Below are positions 23,262-31,658 of a stretch of 39,872 bases of DNA, piece by piece (positions within the stretch are counted from its first letter, which is position 1; every line of letters begins with the position of its first letter). Made by a program: the position numbers and the translations under genes. Below the pieces are notes generated by a model. That model was given only the letters and a program-made list of their open reading frames with translations, ran no database searches and was not told the DNA's origin. Source of the DNA: Candidatus Shapirobacteria bacterium (lineage in GTDB: Bacteria; Patescibacteriota; Microgenomatia; UBA12405); NCBI GenBank assembly GCA_028700625.1, contig JAQVSI010000007.1:1-39872 (forward strand), given 5' to 3'.

Positions 23262-25661
23262 CTTCTTAGACCCATTAAAATTATAATTTTTAATTAAAAG
23301 TTCAGTTCCATAATTTAAAGCCGTAAAATTATTTGCACAAACATCAGAATAATCTTTTTTATCTAAATTAATTTTATTAATCTTTAAAAGATTATCCATT
23401 TTTTGATAACTGATTGCCACATATTCACTATTAGAATTCCTTTTATTATTTAGGTTAAACAAAAAATTAATTAATCTTTGATAACCATCAACTTTTTTAA
23501 AACCACTAGTTGCCAAATTTTTAGAACAATTATTTATTAAAGACATCCAAGTTGTTGCATTTTCAATAATTTTTTGGCTAAGAATTCTTTCATTGTTTTT
23601 CAATCTAAAATTAAAAATACTTTTAATCAAAAGCCTTGATTGATTTTTGTCTAAAAATTTTAAAGCCTCTTTTAAATCATTGTTATTTTTATTAGAAATC
23701 AATAAAGATTCAATATCTGCTTTAATTATTGATTTTAAAAATGAAATATTAGCCTTGTCTTTAATAATTTGTCCATTTTTAGGATCAATTTTTATACTAC
23801 CAATTTCACCGACAACTACATTCTTTTCCCAGTATGACCAATTATTATCATTAGTATTTCCTGCCACCACATGAATTAAACCATTCCCAGTTCCAACAAA
23901 ATCAATATTACAATTTTTATAATTTTTATTCTTAATTAATACAAAACCATCTTTTTCTAAAATAGGGGATTCATCATCACATTTAACAGAATAACCAACA
24001 GGCGAACCAACAAAAACAACAACACTATTTGTAAAGTCTTGATTTTCACTAAGTAGATCAACCTGGTTCAAACCAATTTCTGTCATTATTTGATTAATGG
24101 TTTTATCAACAATATCTCCATGATTACTATTAATTTCTGTAAAATTACTTTTCTTATAATTAGCACTTCTTGTCAAGACAGTACCATCTCCATTGTTAGT
24201 ATATAAAGAACTTTTCACCCTTCCGTCTGGCCAAATTCCTAAAATTTTATCAAACAAAGCGTTGTTTGTAAGTTCAATATAATTCATAGTCTTATAACCT
24301 ATTCCTGAAAATAGTTTCAATTTTATTCCTAAATTAGATGCCGCCTCATTTTTATTTTTTAAAAAAACATTCTTTGTCTCTAATTTATCATTAGACAAAT
24401 TATTTCCATTTTTCTTAACAAAATCAAAAGTTGGTAGTAAATCTTTAACTAGTGGAGCATATTTTCTAGCTGCTTCCATATCACTTTTTGCAGTTACTCC
24501 TTGAATTTTTAATAAAATTTTAAAAGCAATTGAGCTAATTTTAGACAAATCAGAAATTTGGCCACCATTCCAAACCTCATAAAGTCCTACCGTTCCAAGA
24601 TGTGGGCTTCCTAAAGTTATTACTTTTTCTAATCTAGAATCGTCCTTATTATCTTCCGCCCAAACTCTAGAAGTTAAACCACCAAGACTATGCCCAACCA
24701 AAATAACTTTTTCATCCATTTTAATTTTTTGATTAATAAAAGTATTTAAATTCAAAACAATCTCAGCCAAGGGTCTTCTCCAATCATAATTCCAAACATA
24801 AAAATCTTCATTTTCCTTCAAATCATTTTCTTTTAATCCGTTTATTAAACCATCATAAGTCTTTACAAAAGGTGTCATTTTCCATTGATCATTTTCAACG
24901 GTTCTGTTGTAAACAATCGCTTCCGAGTTCCAACTCGCCCCCATCCCCGGAATAATTATAATTTTAGGTTTAACAATGGGTTGGTCATAATTAAAATCAC
25001 CAATAATTAAATTATCATATACATTTTTTGTAGACCTATGATAATAATCACCACCCCAATTCAAAAAACCAAAACTTCCATTTAATATTGGATTTAAATC
25101 ATCATTAAAATCAATTACCAAAATTGAATCAAAATACATTTTAACATTAGAACCTTTAACTTCAACTTTAATTTTATGAACTTTATTTTGTATCAAATTT
25201 ACTTGGTCAATTTTATTTGAAGAATCCAAAAGCTTATATCCTGAAACAGAATCATATTTCAATAAAACAATTTTATTGCCATCTTGAGGCCAAAAAGAAT
25301 CATTAAACCTAGTACCTAATACATAATATTCATTTCTATCCTCAGAAATTCTAAAAACAATATTTTGATCAACCCCACTTTCATTTGAAGCATCAACTCT
25401 TATAGAATAATCAGACAAATTCCAAAAAGATTTAGCTAATAAAAAAGAGGATTCTCCTCTGTCTACTTCTCCCACAAGCTGATCGTCGACAATTTTCCAA
25501 CTTTCCTGATCAGAGGAACCATTATCAACAAAAATCCATTTATCTAAATTATTTTGATCAAAATCATCAAAAAAATAATTAACAGCAAAAATTTCTTTAA
25601 CATTAAATATAAATGTTAAAATTAAAAATAATATAAGAAATATTTTTGTTTTTATTAACAC
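23235..25661 (-). CDS. Secreted LCAT/lipase-like alpha/beta hydrolase
   Basis: This 808-residue protein starts at a GTG. Residues 1-26 form a signal peptide (hydrophobic run ending FAVN). Residues ~27-225 look like a concanavalin-type laminin-G/sugar-binding domain (YFFDDFDQNNLDKW, GSFGFLNWGGDYY). Residues ~232-545 form an alpha/beta hydrolase of the lecithin:cholesterol acyltransferase/esterase type: IIIPGMGASWN, NYDWRRPLAE, nucleophile Ser325 in GHSLGG, and a late SNHGDI as the likely catalytic His. A long helical C-terminus follows. The last residues (WLLQDSDL, stop at 23237-23235) are read from the complement of tRNA-Val. The gene looks AT-richer than its neighbours. The substrate is unknown. 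Confidence 0.75.
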   Translation of the reverse strand: MLIKTKIFLILFLILTFIFNVKEIFAVNYFFDDFDQNNLDKWIFVDNGSSDQESWKIVDDQLVGEVDRGESSFLLAKSFWNLSDYSIRVDASNESGVDQNIVFRISEDRNEYYVLGTRFNDSFWPQDGNKIVLLKYDSVSGYKLLDSSNKIDQVNLIQNKVHKIKVEVKGSNVKMYFDSILVIDFNDDLNPILNGSFGFLNWGGDYYHRSTKNVYDNLIIGDFNYDQPIVKPKIIIIPGMGASWNSEAIVYNRTVENDQWKMTPFVKTYDGLINGLKENDLKENEDFYVWNYDWRRPLAEIVLNLNTFINQKIKMDEKVILVGHSLGGLTSRVWAEDNKDDSRLEKVITLGSPHLGTVGLYEVWNGGQISDLSKISSIAFKILLKIQGVTAKSDMEAARKYAPLVKDLLPTFDFVKKNGNNLSNDKLETKNVFLKNKNEAASNLGIKLKLFSGIGYKTMNYIELTNNALFDKILGIWPDGRVKSSLYTNNGDGTVLTRSANYKKSNFTEINSNHGDIVDKTINQIMTEIGLNQVDLLSENQDFTNSVVVFVGSPVGYSVKCDDESPILEKDGFVLIKNKNYKNCNIDFVGTGNGLIHVVAGNTNDNNWSYWEKNVVVGEIGSIKIDPKNGQIIKDKANISFLKSIIKADIESLLISNKNNNDLKEALKFLDKNQSRLLIKSIFNFRLKNNERILSQKIIENATTWMSLINNCSKNLATSGFKKVDGYQRLINFLFNLNNKRNSNSEYVAISYQKMDNLLKINKINLDKKDYSDVCANNFTALNYGTELLIKNYNFNGSKKWLLQDSDL

Positions 25662-25688
25662 AATTTAAATGTAAATTATATATCAAAT

Positions 25689-26546
25689 ATGTCAAGAAGC
25701 AAAATTAGTTTAATAGTTATTAACTACAATTCTTCAAAAAATACAAATAAATTACTGTTGTCTATTAAAAAATACATATATGAGATTATCGATGAAATAA
25801 TAATTATAGATAACAATTCTAGAGATATTAATTATTTAAATATAAAAGACCAAAAAATAAAATTAATAAAAAATAATAAAAATTTAGGATTCGCTAAAGC
25901 AGTTAATCAAGGAATAGATAACTCAAAAAATGATCTAATTATTTTATTAAATCCAGATACTACAATAATTGATAATTCAATTTTAAAAACAATAGATTTG
26001 ATAGAAAAAGATAAAAATATTGGAGTAATTGGTGGAAAAATAAAATATGAATATAAAAAAATATTTACAGCAAACAACACTCCAACGTTTTTAACAGGTC
26101 TTTTTGAATTTACTAACTTAAAAAAAATATTTCCAAATAATAGATTTACATTAAATTTTTGGCCAGAAAAAATAAAAAAAATAAATAAACCAACCGAAGT
26201 TTCGGGAATTTGTGGTGCTTACTTAATTTTTAGAAAATACGATAAAAAAGAAGATATTAATTATTTTAATGAAGAATATTTTTTATATTTAGAAGATTTA
26301 GAATTTGGTTTAAATATGAAATCTAAAGGTTTTAAGGTTATTTTTGATCCTAGATCAGAAATTTCTCATATAGGAGGGGTAAGTAGTAATAATAAATATA
26401 ATATGGCTTTAAATCACTGGTATAAATCGAGAAAAATATTCTTTAAAAAACATTTAAATAAGGTTGAAGGTATAATATTAAATATAATCTTCACACTAGA
26501 AGAATTATTTTTAAAAACAAGGCTTTCAATTAAAAACCATGATTAA
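25689..26546 (+). CDS. Family 2 glycosyltransferase (rhamnosyltransferase-like)
   Basis: This 285-residue GT-A enzyme has SLIVINYNSS at the N-terminus, then IIIIDNNSRD and LGFAKAVNQG. The nucleotide-sugar/metal motif is LLNPDTT and the acceptor-side block is YFLYLEDLEFGLNMKSKGFK. This pattern is typical of WbbL-like rhamnosyltransferases, which extend surface polysaccharides on the cytoplasmic face of the membrane. It is strikingly A/T-rich (runs of AAA, AAT and ATA codons) compared with the next gene, which may mean recent acquisition. It overlaps the next glycosyltransferase by 8 bases. Confidence 0.85.
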   Translation: MSRSKISLIVINYNSSKNTNKLLLSIKKYIYEIIDEIIIIDNNSRDINYLNIKDQKIKLIKNNKNLGFAKAVNQGIDNSKNDLIILLNPDTTIIDNSILKTIDLIEKDKNIGVIGGKIKYEYKKIFTANNTPTFLTGLFEFTNLKKIFPNNRFTLNFWPEKIKKINKPTEVSGICGAYLIFRKYDKKEDINYFNEEYFLYLEDLEFGLNMKSKGFKVIFDPRSEISHIGGVSSNNKYNMALNHWYKSRKIFFKKHLNKVEGIILNIIFTLEELFLKTRLSIKNHD

Positions 26547-27312
26547 ACATCGTCATATCTCCATCCTCCTTCTCACCCACAACGAAGAAAAAAATCTTTC
26601 AAAATATTGGACATGGCTTGATAAGGCAAAAAGAATTAATGAAATAGTTGTTGTCGACGATAATTCTGATGATGAAACTCAAGAAATATTAAAAAAATTA
26701 GAAACAAAAAGAATCAAAGTTAAAATTTTTGAAAGGGGATTAAATAATAATTTTTCTGATCAACGTAATTTCGGCATTACTAAAACAACCAACAATTGGA
26801 TTCTCTATCTCGATGCCGACGAAAAACCAAGTAAAAGTTTAATCCGATTTTTAAATCATATCGATAATCTTCAATATAAAAACTATGCCTTTAAAAGAAA
26901 TGATATTTTTATAAATCACGAATTAAAACACGGCGAAAACGCCAGTCAATATTTTTTAAGATTTTTTAATAAAAAATACGGCCGCTTTACTGGTGCTGTT
27001 CATGAAACTTGGCAAACCCCAGAAGAAATTGAATCAAAAAAAATCCACATTCACCACTATCCTCACCAATCTTTAAAAGGATTCATTAAAAAATTAAATT
27101 TTTATTCCGACATTCGTTCACAAGAATTGTTTGACCAAAATAAAAAAGGTTCATTGTTTCAAATTATTTCCTACCCTTTGGTTAAATTTATTCAAGACTA
27201 TTTTTTCAAATTAGGTTTTTTAGATGGAACTCCAGGAATAATCATGGCCCTTGGTATGAGTTTTCATTCATTTTTAGTTCGAGCTAAACTATGGCATTTG
27301 TCACACCGTTAA
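26539..27312 (+). CDS. Family 2 glycosyltransferase (WaaE/KdtX-like)
   Basis: This 257-residue GT-A protein has ISILLLTHNEEKNL, EIVVVDDNSDDET and DQRNFGITKTTNNWILYLDA with the DADE metal site. An internal GRFTGAVHETW block and a C-terminal hydrophobic segment (FFKLGFLDGTPGIIMALGMS) are typical of the WaaE/lipopolysaccharide-core-type subgroup, which stays attached to the membrane. Codon use looks like the window average. It overlaps its neighbours by 8 and 22 bases, forming a three-gene polysaccharide operon. Confidence 0.85.
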   Translation: MIKHRHISILLLTHNEEKNLSKYWTWLDKAKRINEIVVVDDNSDDETQEILKKLETKRIKVKIFERGLNNNFSDQRNFGITKTTNNWILYLDADEKPSKSLIRFLNHIDNLQYKNYAFKRNDIFINHELKHGENASQYFLRFFNKKYGRFTGAVHETWQTPEEIESKKIHIHHYPHQSLKGFIKKLNFYSDIRSQELFDQNKKGSLFQIISYPLVKFIQDYFFKLGFLDGTPGIIMALGMSFHSFLVRAKLWHLSHR

Positions 27313-28367
27313 TTTATTTATCCACAATTTTTGTCTTTTTTTTCGGCCAATTATTAAGAATAGAAATAAAAAGTATTTCATTTCCTGTAATAGATATCTT
27401 TATTTCCATCATTTTTTGTTTAAACATTTTTCAACAAATTAAAAGTAAAAGTCTAAAAGTAAAAAATAAATATTTACTTTATTTTCTAGTTTTTGCTTGG
27501 CTTGGTTTATTTTTAAATTATTTTAGATATCATTTTGAACTAATAAAACCAATTTTATATTTGTTTCGACTAACTTTTTTACTCTCATTTTTCATTTTTC
27601 CTCCAAAAATAGAAGAAAAGATAAAAAAAATATTCTATTTAGCCATTTTTAGTAATATTATTTTTGGTCTAATTCAATATCTAATTTGGCCAAATTTTAC
27701 CTATTTTAAAGCATTAAATTGGGATCCTCATTTATACCGATTAGTTAGTACTTTCTTTGATCCAACTTTTACTGCTTTAATTTATTTATTTTTAATAATC
27801 GTTGTTTTTTTAAACAAAAAATTTCCACTAAGAAAAATCGTTTTAGCAATTTCTTACCTAGCCTTGGTACTAACTTACAGTCGCTCTAGTTATCTTTCTT
27901 TTCTGGTCGCTTTTACTTTTATTGCTTACCAAAAAAGAAGTTTAAAAATATTCTTTTTAAGTTTTCTTTTAATAATTTCTACTATTTTTTTATTACCTCG
28001 ATTTGAAGGAGAGGGAACAAAACTTGAAAGAACTTCTTCAATCAGTGCCAAAATTGAAAACTACAAAGAAGGATTTAATTTATTTTTAAAAGCTCCAATT
28101 GTTGGCCATGGTTATAATAATCTTTTTTATGTTCGTCAAATTGATAATCAAAATTCTCATGCCAATTCAGGCTTCGACGGATCATTGATGACGGTTCTAA
28201 CGACAAGTGGTATATGTGGTTTAATTCTCTTCGTTCTAGGTCTTAAAAAGATATTTATTAGGGGTAGTTTGGTAATTAAAACAATTCTAATTTCTGTTCT
28301 TTTTCATTCTCTCTTCGCAAACTCTCTTTTATATCCCTGGGTTTTACTTTTCTTTATCTTTCTTTAA
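27291..28367 (+). CDS. O-antigen ligase/polymerase-like membrane protein
   Basis: This 358-residue protein has about ten hydrophobic helices. A large loop near the C-terminus reads NYKEGFNLFLKAPIVGHGYN and then QNSHANSGFDGSLMTVLTTSG, the GHG...HN(x)...L pattern of the Wzy/WaaL ligase family. It would polymerise or transfer lipid-linked glycan outside the membrane. It follows two glycosyltransferases with a 22-base overlap and converges with the next gene (4-base overlap). Ligase versus polymerase cannot be told from sequence. Confidence 0.75.
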   Translation: MAFVTPLIYLSTIFVFFFGQLLRIEIKSISFPVIDIFISIIFCLNIFQQIKSKSLKVKNKYLLYFLVFAWLGLFLNYFRYHFELIKPILYLFRLTFLLSFFIFPPKIEEKIKKIFYLAIFSNIIFGLIQYLIWPNFTYFKALNWDPHLYRLVSTFFDPTFTALIYLFLIIVVFLNKKFPLRKIVLAISYLALVLTYSRSSYLSFLVAFTFIAYQKRSLKIFFLSFLLIISTIFLLPRFEGEGTKLERTSSISAKIENYKEGFNLFLKAPIVGHGYNNLFYVRQIDNQNSHANSGFDGSLMTVLTTSGICGLILFVLGLKKIFIRGSLVIKTILISVLFHSLFANSLLYPWVLLFFIFL

Positions 28368-29080
28368 ATATCGTAAGTAATAGATATTTTCTTTCTGGTC
28401 TCGTTTAAAGCAGAATCTTTTACCACTACTTCAATATCATTTTTACCAGCGTTTAATTGCATTTTTATTTTAAAATTACCATCATTATCCACAACTGCTA
28501 TTCTTCCGTTTACTGAAACACTAACTCCTTTTTCACTTTTTCCAATAATATCAAAATCAGCCGAATCAACCTTTAAATTATCTTCTTTTGGATTAGTTAA
28601 AATTAGTTCTGGTTGTTTATTATCAAGAATAACTACAATTTCACTAGAGTTTTCACTACTTCCATTTTCATCTTTAATTGCCACTGCTGAAAAACTATTT
28701 TCACCTTCACTAAGTTCAATTTGTTCAAAAGAAAAATCACCGCTTTCATTAGTATCTACTTTTCCTACAGATTCTTCATTTTTAAGCAATTCAACTACAG
28801 AACCAGCTTCAGCAAAACCATTAATTTTAATCTTACTACTGCTTGTAGCTTCAAAAGGGATAATCAATCTTGGTGCCATTGGAGGTAAGATATTTTCATT
28901 TATTACTTCTTTTTTATTCTTAGAATTACCTAGAAAAATAGAAAAATTAATTAAAAAAGGTAAACCAAAAATTATAATTAAACCAAAAATTAAAACTGTT
29001 AAAAACCCTAAAAAAATAGTTTTTTTAGTTATTTGTTCTTCTTTTTTTCTTTCTAATCTTGATCTTTTAAAATCTGCCAT
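28364..29080 (-). CDS. Membrane-anchored protein with two Ig-like domains
   Basis: This 238-residue protein has a short charged N-terminus, a membrane helix at about residues 22-49, and two beta-sandwich repeats. The first repeat is KIKINGFAEAGSVVELLKNE with a following NESGDFSFEQIELSEGEN. The second is DFDIIGKSEKGVSVSVNGRI with DGNFKIKMQLNAGKND. The G-(x)n-DGxF...LxxGxN spacing is that of bacterial Ig-like domains found in surface proteins. It is probably an envelope or adhesion component; no catalytic motif is visible. Its start follows a -10 box. Confidence 0.7.
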   Translation of the reverse strand: MADFKRSRLERKKEEQITKKTIFLGFLTVLIFGLIIIFGLPFLINFSIFLGNSKNKKEVINENILPPMAPRLIIPFEATSSSKIKINGFAEAGSVVELLKNEESVGKVDTNESGDFSFEQIELSEGENSFSAVAIKDENGSSENSSEIVVILDNKQPELILTNPKEDNLKVDSADFDIIGKSEKGVSVSVNGRIAVVDNDGNFKIKMQLNAGKNDIEVVVKDSALNETRKKISITYDI

Positions 29081-29090
29081 AAACTTACTT

Positions 29091-29096
29091 ATTATA
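29091..29096 (-). promoter_or_regulatory. -10 box for the Ig-like protein gene
   Basis: TATAAT on the minus strand (29096 to 29091) lies 10 bases before the ATG at 29080, predicting a leader of about 3 bases. Confidence 0.45.
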
Positions 29097-29106
29097 CATT
29101 AATATG

Positions 29107-29151
29107 CTCCCTCCTTTTTTTAAGGGAGAGTGATCACGATTTATCGGGATC
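29107..29151 (-). terminator. Two hairpins downstream of tRNA-Thr
   Basis: Reading on the minus strand from the tRNA, an imperfect palindrome (29151-29132, GATC-CCGAT/ATCG-GATC arms) is followed by a stem with CTCCCT/AGGGAG arms (29128-29107) around an A-rich loop. They probably end the tRNA-Gly/tRNA-Thr transcript. They may instead be fragments of a dispersed repeat. Confidence 0.35.
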
Positions 29152-29165
29152 GGGTGGGTTTAAAG

Positions 29166-29238
29166 AGCCGAAGGGGAGAGTCGAACTCCCGACCCCAGCT
29201 TTACGAAAGCTATGCTCTACCAACTGAGCTACTTCGGC
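29166..29238 (-). tRNA. tRNA-Thr (CGT)
   Basis: The minus-strand cloverleaf has acceptor GCCGAAG/CTTCGGC, D-arm GCTC...GAGC, anticodon stem TAGCT/AGCTG with loop TTCGTAA (anticodon CGT, complement of 29203-29205), and T-arm GGGAG TTCGACT CTCCC. The discriminator base is T and CCA is not encoded. It lies downstream of tRNA-Gly in the same direction, 34 bases apart. Confidence 0.93.
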
Positions 29239-29272
29239 ATCAGCTTCGCCAATCCGTAGCCTTGGCAAAGAA

Positions 29273-29346
29273 TGGAGCGGCTAGAGGGAATCGAACTCTC
29301 GACCTATCCTTGGGAAGGACATGTTTTACCACTAAACTATAGCCGC
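29273..29346 (-). tRNA. tRNA-Gly (CCC)
   Basis: The minus-strand cloverleaf has acceptor GCGGCTA/TAGCCGC, D-arm and anticodon stem TGTCC/GGATA with loop TTCCCAA (anticodon CCC, complement of 29312-29314), and discriminator T. Encoded CCA at 29275-29273 is included. The T-stem GAGAG/CCCTC contains one A-C mismatch (second pair from the loop), which is unusual. Confidence 0.9.
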
Positions 29347-29366
29347 AACGGCTTATTTTACCACGT

Positions 29367-29933
29367 CTATAGCTTTGGAATTTTAATCATCATTCCAATT
29401 TCCAGCAAACTTGGATTTCTAATTATGGCTTTATTTTCTTGCCAAATATCAGTCCATTTGTATCCATCTCCATAAGCCCTAACAGCAATATTCCAAAGAT
29501 TATCATTTCTTACTACTTTATAATCTCCCTGATCAATTTTATTATTTGTGTCTATTTTTGAAGTAGTAATTACAGTTTCATCAACAGACATTTTCAATTT
29601 TTGACCAACATAAAGCACTGAAACATTTTTAAGATTATTTTCTTTAGCAATTTTTGTCCAAGAATAGCCATCATTATATTTTTTCTCAGCAATTTTCCAC
29701 AAGCTATCTCCTTTTTCTACGATATAAACACCATTTTCCTCTTGTTTTTGTTTTATGGCTTCATCAGACAAAACGATATTCGCTTCTCCAGGAATTTCCA
29801 CACTTCCTTTCTTTCTTTGAACAAAATTAAAAATCAAAGATACCACCACAACCACAATTGCCAAACCCAACAACATGCTAACCAATTCTTCCGAAGATTT
29901 AATATATTTTTTACCTGCTTTAATTAAAAACAT
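29367..29933 (-). CDS. Membrane-anchored protein with two LysM domains
   Basis: This is a 188-residue protein from the ATG at 29933. A TTG six codons upstream is possible but less likely. A membrane helix covers about residues 19-38, then a linker and two LysM repeats: YIVEKGDSLWKIAEKKYNDG ending VGQKLKM, and YKVVRNDNLWNIAVRAYGDG ending IGMMIKIP. LysM modules bind GlcNAc-containing glycans, so the protein probably grips peptidoglycan from the membrane. No enzyme domain is present. Its 3' end lies 20 bases from the tRNA-Gly gene. Confidence 0.85.
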   Translation of the reverse strand: MFLIKAGKKYIKSSEELVSMLLGLAIVVVVVSLIFNFVQRKKGSVEIPGEANIVLSDEAIKQKQEENGVYIVEKGDSLWKIAEKKYNDGYSWTKIAKENNLKNVSVLYVGQKLKMSVDETVITTSKIDTNNKIDQGDYKVVRNDNLWNIAVRAYGDGYKWTDIWQENKAIIRNPSLLEIGMMIKIPKL

Positions 29934-30013
29934 ATATATAAAAAACAGCAATTAATAATTTTAGCTGACTTATAATAAAATACAAAATAAAAACTAAATA
30001 GTCAATCCTTTTA

Positions 30014-30316
30014 TTATTTAATCAACCTAACTGTCATTTCTTCGATAATTTTTTCTTCTGGTTTTCCCACAAATTGATTTATGTTTTTAGCAAAAAATAT
30101 AAGTAGTTCTATATTAATTTTATAGATTCTTTGTTTTCCTAAAACTCTACTTTCTACTAATTTTGCTTTTTTCAAAATAGATAAATGATTAGACAAGGTT
30201 GCTTGAGTTATTTCAAAATTTTTTAACAAATCATTAACCGACATTTCGCCATTTTTTAAAAGAGTCAATATTTTCCTTCTATTAATATCTGCCATTGCTT
30301 TAAATATTTTGTCCAT
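30014..30316 (-). CDS. ArsR-family winged-helix repressor
   Basis: This 100-residue protein begins MDKIFKAMADINRRKILTLL, followed by MSVNDLLKNFEITQATLSNH and LSILKKAKLVESRVLGKQRI, the winged helix-turn-helix of ArsR/SdpR regulators. No metal-binding cysteine motif (ELCVCD) is present, so it is not a classical metal sensor; SdpR-type autorepressors are closer. The ATG at 30316 is chosen over longer in-frame starts because a consensus promoter lies immediately upstream and would leave the longer forms untranscribed. It is divergent from ndk. Confidence 0.8.
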   Translation of the reverse strand: MDKIFKAMADINRRKILTLLKNGEMSVNDLLKNFEITQATLSNHLSILKKAKLVESRVLGKQRIYKINIELLIFFAKNINQFVGKPEEKIIEEMTVRLIK

Positions 30317-30322
30317 AAAAGT

Positions 30323-30351
30323 ATTATATAGACAAACATCAATATGTTCAA
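30323..30351 (-). promoter_or_regulatory. Promoter and likely operator of the ArsR-type gene
   Basis: On the minus strand: TTGAAC (30351-30346), a 17-base spacer, and TATAAT (30328-30323) ending 6 bases before the ATG, so the ATG is about +1. Inverted repeat AACAT-CAAT-ATGTT (30335-30348) lies in the spacer and touches the -35, a good place for autorepression. A second palindrome, ATCAACTTGAT (30360-30370), lies towards ndk. Confidence 0.6.
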
Positions 30352-30402
30352 GATTCAACATCAACTTGATTATTCCAATATTTTTAGAGAAAATAAGCCA
30401 AT

Positions 30403-31014
30403 ATGAAAAACTTTGATAACAAACAAGAAAAAACATTAGTTTTAGTTAAACCAGATGGTGTTCAAAGAGGACTAATTGGAGAAACTATTAAAAGGTATGA
30501 ACAATGCGGATTAAAATTAGTTGCTATTAAAATGACTATTCCAAGTAAAAAAGTTGCTTTGGCTCATTATTCTGTTGACCCTGAATGGGCATTTAAAACT
30601 GGAACAAAATCTATTGAGGCTTGGAAAGCAAAAGGATTAACTCCTCCAACCGAAGATCCAATTGAATTAGCTGAGGGTGTTAGAAAACAATTAATTACTT
30701 TCCTTAACAGTGGACCAGTTGTTGCTATGGTTTGGCAAGGGATGAACGCCATTGGTGTTGTTCGAAAAATTACCGGCGGAACAGAACCTCTTACTTCTGT
30801 CCCTGGAACTATCAGGGGAGATTACACTATCGATTCTTACAGAGCCTCTGATGTAGATAAAAGAGCTGTTAGAAATATTATCCATGCTTCTGGTTCAATT
30901 GAAGAATCTGAAAAAGAAATGGCTATTTGGTTTAAGCCAGAAGAAATTATTTCCTACCGCCTAATTAGTGAAGCTATTATCTACGACATCAATCTTGACG
31001 GGATTTTAGAATAA
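30403..31014 (+). CDS. ndk: Nucleoside diphosphate kinase, extended form
   Basis: It transfers the gamma phosphate between nucleoside triphosphates and diphosphates through a phosphohistidine. It is 203 residues against the usual 130-155. KTLVLVKPDGVQRGLIGE is the family opening, and His161 in NIIHASGS is the catalytic residue (canonical NxxHGSDS). The extra length sits mainly at residues ~58-97 (the DPEWAFKTGTKSIEAWKAKG region) and near the C-terminus. Similar insertions occur in archaeal and Patescibacterial NDKs. It is divergent from the ArsR-type gene, with candidate operators between them. Confidence 0.93.
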   Translation: MKNFDNKQEKTLVLVKPDGVQRGLIGETIKRYEQCGLKLVAIKMTIPSKKVALAHYSVDPEWAFKTGTKSIEAWKAKGLTPPTEDPIELAEGVRKQLITFLNSGPVVAMVWQGMNAIGVVRKITGGTEPLTSVPGTIRGDYTIDSYRASDVDKRAVRNIIHASGSIEESEKEMAIWFKPEEIISYRLISEAIIYDINLDGILE

Positions 31015-31047
31015 AAGCAAAATCCAGCAATTAAAGCTAATTTCTGT

Positions 31048-31053
31048 TATAAT
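31048..31053 (+). promoter_or_regulatory. -10 box upstream of the CarD-like gene
   Basis: TATAAT lies 64 bases before the ATG at 31118, giving a leader of about 55-60 bases, one of the longest in the window. A second weaker CATAAT lies right before the ATG. Confidence 0.35.
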
Positions 31054-31117
31054 AAACCTAGTTTTATTCCATTTGTGAATAATTTAAGCTTATTTTTTGT
31101 GAAACATACATAATTTT

Positions 31118-31633
31118 ATGGCAGAAGTTAAAAACATTTTTTCAGTAGGGGATTACATTATAGATTTTGAAAACATCTATCAAATTTCAAGTGAACAAGA
31201 CCAAAAAGATTATTCTGGTAAAACTCTTTCTTATTTTTTCTATAAACCAATTGAAAGTAACGGCCAAAATGAATCAACTTATTCCACTCCAGTTGGAAAT
31301 ATTTTCAAAAGCGGCTTAAGACCTCTAATTGGACAAGATATTGTAAAAAAACTCTACAAAGAGGCTGAAGAAAAAATGGACCCAGAATCAATTATTGATT
31401 ACAAATCAATTAAAGAAACCCTTTATCAAAACGATCAAAGTAAAAGTTTAGTTATATTAAAACAATTATTTTTAGAAAAAGAAAAAGCCCCAGAAGCCTT
31501 TTCTAGAACCAATAAAGAAATTTTAGAATCAATTTTAAAACACATTTCCAACGAAATTGCCTTTGTAACTAAAAAACCAATTGATAAAGTCCGCGAAAAA
31601 CTCACTTCCCTAATCCAAAAATCAATTAAATAG
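31118..31633 (+). CDS. CarD/CdnL-like transcription regulator
   Basis: In this 171-residue protein, residues ~5-70 resemble the CarD/CdnL Tudor-like RNA-polymerase-binding domain (FSVGDYIIDFENIYQIS, later STPVGNIFKSGLRPLI, compare GLRxLIS in CarD). Residues ~75-165 are helical (IKETLYQNDQSKSLVILKQL, ILESILKHISNEIAFVT), matching the C-terminal DNA-contacting helical domain, which stabilises promoter open complexes at rRNA and other promoters. Similarity is moderate, and the CarD Trp wedge is not evident. The gene ends just before a strong terminator. Confidence 0.65.
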   Translation: MAEVKNIFSVGDYIIDFENIYQISSEQDQKDYSGKTLSYFFYKPIESNGQNESTYSTPVGNIFKSGLRPLIGQDIVKKLYKEAEEKMDPESIIDYKSIKETLYQNDQSKSLVILKQLFLEKEKAPEAFSRTNKEILESILKHISNEIAFVTKKPIDKVREKLTSLIQKSIK

Positions 31634-31658
31634 TTTTTATTTTTCTAAATTTTACAAT

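Noticed and set aside
29130-29475. Plus-strand open frames over the tRNA-Thr/tRNA-Gly region
   Set aside because: They are translations of antisense tRNA genes and give the well-known spurious tRNA-derived peptides (ESNSRPQLYE type).
30317-30436. Longer start for the ArsR-type regulator
   Set aside because: A consensus promoter lies between the longer starts and the ATG at 30316, and the extra residues overlap ndk.
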